Made by a program: the position numbers and the translations under genes
Shown: positions 7,499-13,779 of the stretch, in pieces
How positions within the stretch are numbered: the first letter of the stretch is position 1
How the letters are laid out: each line of letters opens with the position of its first letter
DNA from: Bacteroidales bacterium UBA3856
GTDB taxonomy: Bacteria > Bacteroidota > Bacteroidia > Bacteroidales > UBA932
Reading direction: 5' to 3'
NCBI GenBank assembly: GCA_002392525.1
Contig: DGHE01000160.1
Coordinates: forward strand, 1-13,779
Length of the DNA stretch: 13,779 bases
The notes under the pieces: model-generated
The model's input: the letters and a program-made list of their open reading frames with translations, nothing else
What the model was told of the DNA's origin: nothing
Database searches by the model: none

Positions 7499-7545
7499 AA
7501 ACAGGCATCGTATCATTTGTTGCATAAGTGGAAACATATGTTGCA
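7486..7545 (+). repeat. Three direct copies of CAWWTGTTGCA, candidate operator
   Basis: Copies are CAAATGTTGCA (7486-7496), CATTTGTTGCA (7514-7524) and CATATGTTGCA (7535-7545). Nine of eleven positions are invariant and only the two central A/T positions vary. Starts are 28 and 21 bases apart. The first copy overlaps the ruvC -33 element on the other strand, the third contains the TTG proposed as the susC -33 element, and the second lies between. Placement and conservation suggest binding sites for a regulator acting on one or both divergent genes. The regulator is not known and is not encoded in the window. Confidence 0.6.
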
Positions 7546-7574
7546 GCACCTCGCGCACCTTATATCTATATTTG
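7541..7574 (+). promoter_or_regulatory. Putative susC promoter (Bacteroidota type)
   Basis: TATATTTG at 7567-7574 is a perfect match to TAnnTTTG. A TTG at 7541-7543, inside the third TGTTGCA repeat, is 23 bases upstream, a long spacer for a -33 element. A start a few bases after 7574 would give a leader of roughly 35-40 bases before the susC ATG at 7616. No Shine-Dalgarno sequence is seen, which is normal for this phylum. It would drive susC, susD and the third lipoprotein gene together. Confidence 0.6.
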
Positions 7575-7584
7575 TGGCGACACA

Positions 7585-7597
7585 TCCGTAACACGGA
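7585..7597 (+). promoter_or_regulatory. Small perfect hairpin in the susC leader
   Basis: TCCGT-AAC-ACGGA is a perfect 5-base-pair inverted repeat with a 3-base loop, located in the predicted 5' leader of the susC transcript, 18 bases before the ATG. It could be a leader hairpin, a half-site for a DNA-binding protein, or chance. It has no T-run and is too close to the promoter to be a convincing attenuator. Confidence 0.25.
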
Positions 7598-7615
7598 ACT
7601 ATTAACTCATATCAC

Positions 7616-10600
7616 ATGTTAAAACTGAAATCACTTCTTGTTTCGGCCCTTCTGCTGGCAGGCGTCACTGCCGCCGCCCAGCAGATTACGGTTACAGGTA
7701 CTGTGACCTCTTCGGCCGACGGCTACGGCGTCATTGGCGCCGCGGTCATGGAAAAAGGTACCAGCAATGGTACGACGACAGACTTTGACGGCAACTTCAC
7801 CATTTCGGTGAAACAGGGTGCTGTCCTGGTCTTCTCCTCCATCGGCTATACTACGCAGGAGTTACCTGCCCAGGCTCAGATGGCAGTTGTCATGGACGAG
7901 GACTCCCAACTGCTGAACGAGGTAGTCGTGACCGGTTATACGGTCCAGCGCAAGGCCGACCTTACCGGCGCCATCTCTACCGTCAACACGGAAGACCTGG
8001 CCAAGCAGAATGAGAACAACCCTGTGAAAGCGCTCCAGGGACGCGTTCCCGGTATGAACATCTCGGCCGACGGCTCTCCGTCCGGTGCTGCGACTGTCCG
8101 AATCCGCGGTATCGGCTCCCTCAACCAGGGCGCCAACGATCCGCTGTTTATCATTGACGGTGTTCCCACGAAGGCGGGCATGCACGAACTCAACGGTAAC
8201 GACATCGAGTCCATCCAGGTCCTCAAGGATGCAGCCTCTGCCTCCATTTATGGTAGCCGGGCTGCTAACGGCGTTATTATCATTACCACCAAAAACGGCA
8301 AGGATGGAAAAGTGAAAGTAGACTTTGACGCCAGTGTAGCTGCACAGACCTATGCCAACCGTATGCAGGTACTCAATGCCGAGGAGTTTGGCCGCGTCAT
8401 GTGGCAAGGTTATGTGAATGACGGTCTCAATCCGGAGAGAAACTCGCTGGGTTACCATTTTGACTGGGGCTACGACGCCAATGGCGTCCCCGTCCTGAAC
8501 AAAATCCGTATGGACAAGTATCTGGATGCCGCAGGAACCACTCCTGCCAGCGATACCGACTGGGTAAAGGAAACCACCCGTACCGGTCTTATCCAGCAGT
8601 ACAACCTTTCCCTGAGTAACGGTACCGAGCGCGGCAATTCCTACTTCTCCCTGGGTTATTACCGCAACGACGGTATTATCAAGCACTCCGACTTCTCCCG
8701 CATCAGTGCCCGTATCAATACAGACTACAAGCTCCTTAAGGTTGGTGACAGGAATATCCTCACCATCGGCGAGCATTTTACCTTGAATCGCACCAGCGAA
8801 GTACAGGCTCCCGGCGGATTCCTGGAGAACGTACTCCAGTTCAATCCTTCCATCCCGGTCTATACCACCAGCGGTGAGTTCGCAGGTCCCGTGGGAGGTT
8901 ATCCCGACCGTGAGAACCCCCTTGCCCGCCTTACCCGCAACAAGGACAACCGTTATTCCTACTGGAGACTGTTCGGCGATGCTTTCTTGAATATCAATCC
9001 GGTAAAGGGACTGAACATCAAGACCACCTTTGGTATCGATTATTCCCAGAAGGAACAGCGTATCTTCACTTACCCTGTTACGGAAGGAACCGTAGCCACC
9101 AAGACCAATGCCGTAGAAGCAAAGCAGGAGCACTGGCTCAAATGGATGTGGAATGCCATTGCAACCTACAATTTTGAGGTGGGCAAGCATCGTGGCGATA
9201 TCCTGGTCGGTACCGAAGTTAACCGGGAAGATGACACCTGGTTCAGCGGGAAGGCATACGATTTTGCCGTGCTGAACCCCGACTATATGTGGCCCAACGC
9301 TGCTGTCGGCGAGGCCGAATCCTATGGCGGTGGCGGTGGTTATACCCTCATCTCCTATTTTGGAAAAGTAAACTACAACTACGCCGACCGCTACCTGGCC
9401 AGCGTCACGCTCCGCTATGACGGTTCCAGCCGCTTTGGCCGCAACACCCGTTTCGGTCTTTTCCCTTCGGTGAGCGTGGGCTGGAGAATTGACAAGGAAA
9501 AGTTCATGGAAAATGCTACCTGGCTGGAGAACCTGAAGATTCGTGCCAGCTGGGGCCAGACGGGTACGCAGGATATTGACAACATTGCCCGTTACTCCAT
9601 CTATGAGAGCAATTACGGTGAGGCCAACTTTGGCGGACAGAGCTATGGTACCAGCTATGATATTGCCGGTACCAACGGCGGTCAGACCCTTCCCAGCGGT
9701 TTCCGCCGCATCCAGCTGGGTAATGACAACCTCAAATGGGAAACGACCACCCAGACCAATGTGGGTCTTGACTTTGCCATGTTCAAGAGCGCGCTCTACG
9801 GCTCCCTGGAAGTTTACTATAAGAAGACCACCGACATTCTTGTAAGAATGCCCGGCATCGGTGTCATGGGTGAGGGAGCCGACCAGTGGATCAATGCCGG
9901 TGAAATGGTCAACAAGGGTATCGAATTCAACGTGGGATACCGCGGTGAAATCGGCGACTTCCAGTACGACCTCGCCGGTAATATCGGCACCTACAGGAAC
10001 CGTGTCACCAAACTCCCCGAGACCCTTGCAGCCCGTGGTGATTTTGGCGGAAATGGTGTGGAAAGCGTTGTGGGCCATCCGATGGGTGCCCAGGTGGGCT
10101 ATGTCTATGACGGCATCTTCAAGAGCCAGGACGAGATTGACAACCACGCCATCCAGAGTGGTGCAGGCCTCGGCCGTATTCGCTGGAAAGACCTCAATGA
10201 CGACGGCGTCATTACGGAAAAGGATCAGAAGTGGATTTATTCTCCCGTTCCGGACTTTACCTGGGGTCTCAACATCTACCTCCAGTACAAGAACTTTGAC
10301 CTTACCATGTTCTGGCAGGGTGTTCAGGGCGTGGATGTGATTACCAGCGACTTCAAGAAGCAGACCGACCTCTGGACGGGTATGAACATCTCCAACCTCA
10401 ACAAGGGACGCCGCCTCCTGGATGCCTGGAGCCCCGCCAACAATGCCTCCAATATCCCGGCCGTGAGCATCATGGACAACAACAACGAAAAGCGTGTCTC
10501 CAGCTACTACGTGGAGAATGGTTCCTTTGCCAAACTGCGTACCATCCAGCTGGGATACAACTTCTCCGGTAAGGTTTGCGAAGCCCTGCACATGTCCCGT

Positions 10601-10735
10601 CTGAGGGTGTATGTGTCGGCCCAGAACCTGTTCACCATCAGAAGCCGCAGCTTTACGGGCGTGGATCCGGAAAACCCCACCTTCGGTTATCCTATTCCTT
10701 TGAATATCACCGCTGGCATCAATGTTTCCTTCTAA
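7616..10735 (+). CDS. SusC/RagA-family TonB-linked outer-membrane transporter
   Basis: This is the TonB-driven outer-membrane channel that imports oligosaccharides (or peptides) captured at the cell surface. The protein is 1039 residues, normal for the family. A signal peptide spans about 1-21 (cut near TAAAQ). A carboxypeptidase-regulatory-like domain covers about 25-95. The TonB box NEVVVTGY is at 101-108. The plug domain contains LQGRVPGM (140-147), LFIIDGVP (167-174) and IESIQVLKDAASASIYGSRAA (about 197-217), followed by a C-terminal barrel ending in ITAGINVSF. There is no extra STN domain, so sigma/anti-sigma signalling through this protein is not expected. The ATG follows an A/T-rich leader without Shine-Dalgarno. 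Codons 2 (TTA) and 6 (TCA) are triplets otherwise nearly unused in the window. susD follows after 13 bases and must be co-transcribed. The substrate cannot be read from the sequence. Confidence 0.97.
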   Translation: MLKLKSLLVSALLLAGVTAAAQQITVTGTVTSSADGYGVIGAAVMEKGTSNGTTTDFDGNFTISVKQGAVLVFSSIGYTTQELPAQAQMAVVMDEDSQLLNEVVVTGYTVQRKADLTGAISTVNTEDLAKQNENNPVKALQGRVPGMNISADGSPSGAATVRIRGIGSLNQGANDPLFIIDGVPTKAGMHELNGNDIESIQVLKDAASASIYGSRAANGVIIITTKNGKDGKVKVDFDASVAAQTYANRMQVLNAEEFGRVMWQGYVNDGLNPERNSLGYHFDWGYDANGVPVLNKIRMDKYLDAAGTTPASDTDWVKETTRTGLIQQYNLSLSNGTERGNSYFSLGYYRNDGIIKHSDFSRISARINTDYKLLKVGDRNILTIGEHFTLNRTSEVQAPGGFLENVLQFNPSIPVYTTSGEFAGPVGGYPDRENPLARLTRNKDNRYSYWRLFGDAFLNINPVKGLNIKTTFGIDYSQKEQRIFTYPVTEGTVATKTNAVEAKQEHWLKWMWNAIATYNFEVGKHRGDILVGTEVNREDDTWFSGKAYDFAVLNPDYMWPNAAVGEAESYGGGGGYTLISYFGKVNYNYADRYLASVTLRYDGSSRFGRNTRFGLFPSVSVGWRIDKEKFMENATWLENLKIRASWGQTGTQDIDNIARYSIYESNYGEANFGGQSYGTSYDIAGTNGGQTLPSGFRRIQLGNDNLKWETTTQTNVGLDFAMFKSALYGSLEVYYKKTTDILVRMPGIGVMGEGADQWINAGEMVNKGIEFNVGYRGEIGDFQYDLAGNIGTYRNRVTKLPETLAARGDFGGNGVESVVGHPMGAQVGYVYDGIFKSQDEIDNHAIQSGAGLGRIRWKDLNDDGVITEKDQKWIYSPVPDFTWGLNIYLQYKNFDLTMFWQGVQGVDVITSDFKKQTDLWTGMNISNLNKGRRLLDAWSPANNASNIPAVSIMDNNNEKRVSSYYVENGSFAKLRTIQLGYNFSGKVCEALHMSRLRVYVSAQNLFTIRSRSFTGVDPENPTFGYPIPLNITAGINVSF

Positions 10736-10748
10736 AGAAAGTTCAGTT

Positions 10749-12476
10749 ATGAAAAAGATATTTTTCTTCCTGTGCATGGGTCTTGCCTTCTCTGCGGCTG
10801 TTTCCTGCCAAAAAATGCTGAGTGACCAGGTGCCCCAGGGTACCCTCAGCGACGAGCAGGTGAAATCTCCTGCCAATGCAGAGGCCATGGTGGTATCGGC
10901 CTATGCCATCTTCACCACCGCGGAGGATATCAACTCCTCCTTCTCCATGTGGAATTTTGATGTCCGTTCCGACGATGCCTACAAGGGTGGCAGCGGTGTA
11001 GGTGACGGTGACGTTTTCCACCAGCTGGAAATGCAGCAGGGCGTTCTCACCACCAACTGGAACATCAATGACATCTGGGTGCGCCTGTATAACAGCCTTT
11101 CCCGCGTGAACAGTGCCATCGCCCTTCTGAACGAATGTGACGACTCCTTCACGATGAAGGAGCAGCGGCTGGCCGAGATGAAGTTCCTGCGTGCCTACGG
11201 TCATTTCCTCCTCAAGCGTCTGTTCAAGCACATTCCTTTTGTGGACCGCTACGACTTCACTTACGAGGAATATCAGAACATGTCCAACACGCTCTACTCC
11301 AACGATGAAGGCTGGCAGGTTATCATCAATGATATCAAGGATGCCTTTGACGTGCTGCCCGAGGTGCAGGCCGACAAGGGCCGTCCCACCAAGGCTTCCG
11401 CCGCCGCCTTCCTGGCCAAGGTCTATCTGTACAAGGCTTACCACCAGGATGACGAAAAGACCAACGAAGTTACCTCCATCGAAGTGTCTGATCTGGAGAA
11501 AGTCATTGAATACACCGATCCCAAATACTACTCCGGTTATGGTCTGGAGGAGGATATCCACAACAACTTCCGCCCCGAGACCGAGTATGAGAACGGTAAG
11601 GAAAGCCTCTGGGCCATCCAGTACTCCATCAACGACGGTTCCACCTATGGTAACCTGAACTGGAGCTATGGCCTCATCGTTCCCAATATCACCGGTGTTA
11701 CCGACGGCGGCTGCGACTTCTACAAGCCCAGCCAGAATCTGGTGAACGCGTTCCGTACCGGAGCCGACGGTCTTCCCCTTCTGGATACCTTCAACAGCAA
11801 GGATTATGACAAGGCGACGGATAACGCAGACCCCCGCCTGTTCCTGACGGTGGGCATGCCGGGCTTCCCCTACATGTTCAACCGCAACTACATGATGGAG
11901 CAGACCACCGTATGGAGCCGCTCCGGCGGAAACTATGGCTATTATGTGACCCTCAAGCACAACGTAGATCCGGCCCTTTTGGACAAATACCTTATCAAGG
12001 GCTCCTACTGGGCTTCTCCCATGAACCGCATTGTCTTCCGCTATGCCGATGTCCTTCTGGAGAGGGCCGAAGCCTATGCCCAGCTGGGTAAATGTGACAA
12101 GGCCATCGACCTGGTGAATGAGATCCGCCGCCGTGCGGCTTCTTCCACCCAGATGATTTCCGACTATCCTGCCCGCTACGGCGTCAAGTTCTTCGTCGCC
12201 CAGTACAATGGTACTTATGACAAGGCACAGACCATCAAGATTGTCAAGATGGAACGTCGTCTGGAACTGGCCATGGAAAGCGAGCGCTTCTTTGACCTCG
12301 TTCGCTGGGGCGATGCCGCTACGGTCCTCAACAAGTACTATTCCGAGGAAATTGACAACTGCTCGTTCTACAGCGAAGCTCACTTCACGGCCAACAAGGG
12401 TGAATATCTCCCTATCCCGGCCGGTCAGATGGCTGCTTCCAACGGCCACTATACCCAAAACGTCGGTGCCTGGTGA
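10749..12476 (+). CDS. SusD/RagB-family surface lipoprotein
   Basis: This is the nutrient-binding lid that closes over SusC on the outer surface. The protein is 575 residues with a lipoprotein signal ending at the lipobox AVSC (Cys20). An Asp-containing SD pair lies five to six residues later, which may help surface export. The N-terminal SusD TPR-like half shows EMKFLRAYGHFLLKRLF (133-149), the IP segment (152-153) and RPTKASAAAFLAKVYLY (182-198). The C-terminal RagB/SusD half shows FRYADVLLERAEAY (440-453), MERRLELAMESERFFDLVRWG (491-511) and YLPIPAGQM (543-551). I choose ATG 10749 rather than the in-frame ATG at 10722: the latter lies inside susC and would put nine polar residues before the signal peptide. 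Gaps of 13 bases to susC and 15 bases to the next lipoprotein gene indicate one transcript. The substrate is unknown. Confidence 0.97.
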   Translation: MKKIFFFLCMGLAFSAAVSCQKMLSDQVPQGTLSDEQVKSPANAEAMVVSAYAIFTTAEDINSSFSMWNFDVRSDDAYKGGSGVGDGDVFHQLEMQQGVLTTNWNINDIWVRLYNSLSRVNSAIALLNECDDSFTMKEQRLAEMKFLRAYGHFLLKRLFKHIPFVDRYDFTYEEYQNMSNTLYSNDEGWQVIINDIKDAFDVLPEVQADKGRPTKASAAAFLAKVYLYKAYHQDDEKTNEVTSIEVSDLEKVIEYTDPKYYSGYGLEEDIHNNFRPETEYENGKESLWAIQYSINDGSTYGNLNWSYGLIVPNITGVTDGGCDFYKPSQNLVNAFRTGADGLPLLDTFNSKDYDKATDNADPRLFLTVGMPGFPYMFNRNYMMEQTTVWSRSGGNYGYYVTLKHNVDPALLDKYLIKGSYWASPMNRIVFRYADVLLERAEAYAQLGKCDKAIDLVNEIRRRAASSTQMISDYPARYGVKFFVAQYNGTYDKAQTIKIVKMERRLELAMESERFFDLVRWGDAATVLNKYYSEEIDNCSFYSEAHFTANKGEYLPIPAGQMAASNGHYTQNVGAW

Positions 12477-12491
12477 TAAATTGCTACGTAT

Positions 12492-13779
12492 ATGAGAAAC
12501 AAATTGATTTATATGGCAGCCGCCCTGCTTTGTCTGGCAGCCTGCACAAAGACCAAGGTCAGTGACCTCCAGCTTGGCGGAGACTGCCTTGTCACAGCCC
12601 TCTCCCTGGACGGATATGAGGGGAATATCGACCTCGCCTCCCGCAGCATTGTGGTGAGACTTCCCGAGGTGTACGAAACATCGGCCATGGAAGTGACCTC
12701 GCTGGTTGTTTCCGAAGGTGCTACCTGCCCTGTAAAGCAGGGAGATAAGCTGAACATGTCCTCCGCCAAAGGTCTGAAGGTCCAAAACGGAGATGTTTCC
12801 CTTGACTGGACCCTGAGCGTCCTTCACGACCAGGCCCGGATTACGCGCTTTGTCATCAATGATATGTACAACGGAATCATCGACCAGGAGGCGAAGACCA
12901 TTTCCGTGTTCCTTCCCGGTACCGAAGATGTTCACTCGTTGGTGCCTACTATCGAAATCAGCGCCAACGCAGCTGTCGTTCCGGCTTCCGGTGTGGCCCA
13001 GGACTTCTCTGCGCCCGTCACGTTCACTGTGACCAACAACTCGGCCCAGAGCGTCTATACGGTTACCGTTACGGTGATCGAGAAGCCCAAGGCCCTGTTC
13101 CTGGGTGCGGCCTCCAACAAGGAGGATCTGGATCCGGAGGCGCTTACCGCCTGCAACTGGATGATTGCCAATGTGCCTGGAACGCTCTATGCCTCCTTCG
13201 CCGATATCAAGAACGGTACGCTGGATCTTTCCGAATGCAAGATTATGTGGTGGCACTTCCACCGGCAACCCTTCGTTGACGGACACGACCAGTTCATAGA
13301 TATGGCCACCGAGGCCCTGGATGCCAAGAACCAGATCCGTGCTTTCTATGAGAATGGCGGAGCGCTCCTGATGACCCGTTATGCCACCAACCTGCCTTCC
13401 TTCATCGGCGCAACCGGTGACGACGACTGGACCACTCCCAACAACTGCTGGGGCGGAGAAGAAAACAGTGCCGAGCTTTGCGGCGGTCCTTGGGACTTCC
13501 GTATTTACGCTGGACAGAACGAGCATCCGCTGTACAAGGATATCATTATGGGAGACGACCCCAATAAGGTTCTGTGCACCGATGCCGGCTACTATATCAC
13601 CAACTCTACCGCCCAGTACCATATTGGAACTGACTGGGGAGGATATGCTGACTATAATGCCTGGACTACCCGCACCGGCGCCACCATCATCGGTGTGGGC
13701 GGAGACGGAGCCATCGTGGCCTGGGAATATCCTGCGCACGACGGTAAGGGCGGTATCATCTGCATCGGCTCCGGCTGCT
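12492..13779 (+). CDS. Putative surface glycan-binding lipoprotein, tandem DUF5018-like repeats plus DUF4960-like domain, 3'-truncated
   Basis: A frame starting at ATG 12492 stays open to the window end (429 codons, no stop), so the gene is partial. It encodes a lipoprotein: MRNKLIYM... with lipobox LAAC (Cys18), and an SD pair six residues later, as in the SusD protein. Residues of about 32-111 and 114-196 look like two related beta-sandwich domains with a shared pattern (I/L-x-G-x-I-D, then T/S-I-x-V-x-L-P), similar to DUF5018. From about 200 onward the sequence (ALFLGAASN, IMWWHFH at 251-257, ENGGALLMTRYATNLPSFIG at 287-306) resembles DUF4960, which has a glutamine-amidotransferase-like look. 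Family names are from memory. Position directly after susC and susD fits a surface glycan-binding protein. I associate DUF4960 loosely with fructan loci, so that substrate is a weak inference. Catalysis cannot be excluded, since no binding residues can be assigned. Confidence 0.85.
   Translation, partial: MRNKLIYMAAALLCLAACTKTKVSDLQLGGDCLVTALSLDGYEGNIDLASRSIVVRLPEVYETSAMEVTSLVVSEGATCPVKQGDKLNMSSAKGLKVQNGDVSLDWTLSVLHDQARITRFVINDMYNGIIDQEAKTISVFLPGTEDVHSLVPTIEISANAAVVPASGVAQDFSAPVTFTVTNNSAQSVYTVTVTVIEKPKALFLGAASNKEDLDPEALTACNWMIANVPGTLYASFADIKNGTLDLSECKIMWWHFHRQPFVDGHDQFIDMATEALDAKNQIRAFYENGGALLMTRYATNLPSFIGATGDDDWTTPNNCWGGEENSAELCGGPWDFRIYAGQNEHPLYKDIIMGDDPNKVLCTDAGYYITNSTAQYHIGTDWGGYADYNAWTTRTGATIIGVGGDGAIVAWEYPAHDGKGGIICIGSGC

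Noticed and set aside
6777..7622. 281-codon + strand frame opposite ruvC and the intergenic region
   Set aside because: Register shadow of ruvC; the ruvC catalytic residues are intact on the other strand.
7862..10888. 1008-codon open frame on the - strand opposite susC
   Set aside because: Same-register shadow of susC; no recognisable domain, and its start lies within susD. The susC product has every family motif.
10743..13739. 998-codon open frame on the - strand opposite susD and the following lipoprotein gene
   Set aside because: susD and the next gene happen to share one frame, so a single register-matched shadow runs across both. No domain is visible in it.
1..13779. tRNA or rRNA genes, CRISPR arrays and insertion sequences
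   Set aside because: Coding genes fill almost the whole window, the largest gap is 158 bases, and I saw no cloverleaf, spaced repeat array, transposase or terminal inverted repeats.

Overview
The window reads as a moderately GC-rich chromosome segment of a member of the Bacteroidota, most likely order Bacteroidales. The evidence is a SusC/SusD outer-membrane pair, a large outer-membrane beta-barrel receptor with a carboxypeptidase-regulatory N-terminus, lipoproteins without Shine-Dalgarno-type leaders, and promoters matching the Bacteroidota -7 consensus TAnnTTTG. Genus cannot be fixed from this sequence. Codons TTA, CTA and TCA are almost absent, which creates very long spurious antisense frames over nearly every gene.

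Left part (1-3834, + strand): three tightly coupled genes. The first is a membrane protein truncated at its 5' end by the window edge, with one perfect EF-hand loop and three C-terminal membrane helices. It is followed by an archaeal-type AAA ATPase with a winged-helix tail (1-base overlap), then a zinc-less SIR2 deacylase (4-base ATGA overlap). The overlaps imply one translationally coupled operon. Whether the three proteins act together is unknown.

Middle (3831-7457, - strand): a 1002-residue outer-membrane receptor-like barrel with two Gly-rich segments, and upstream of it ruvC, the Holliday-junction resolvase. The receptor gene meets the SIR2 gene tail to tail with a 4-base overlap of stop codons, so no terminator fits between them. 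ruvC has a perfect -7 element only seven bases before its ATG, suggesting a near-leaderless mRNA.

Divergent control region (7458-7615): it holds outward-facing ruvC and susC promoters plus three direct copies of the 11-mer CAWWTGTTGCA (start-to-start spacing 28 and 21). The outer two copies overlap the candidate -33 elements of the two promoters. This looks like an undescribed operator and is the most distinctive non-coding signal in the window.

Right part (7616-13779, + strand): the start of a polysaccharide-utilization-type locus. It runs susC, then susD (13-base gap), then a surface lipoprotein (15-base gap) with two related N-terminal beta-sandwich domains and a C-terminal domain resembling DUF4960, cut by the window end. 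SusC would be the TonB-driven transporter, SusD its lid, and the third protein a likely surface glycan-binding partner. No glycoside hydrolase or regulator is inside the window, so the substrate is open. A fructan is a weak guess from remembered family context.
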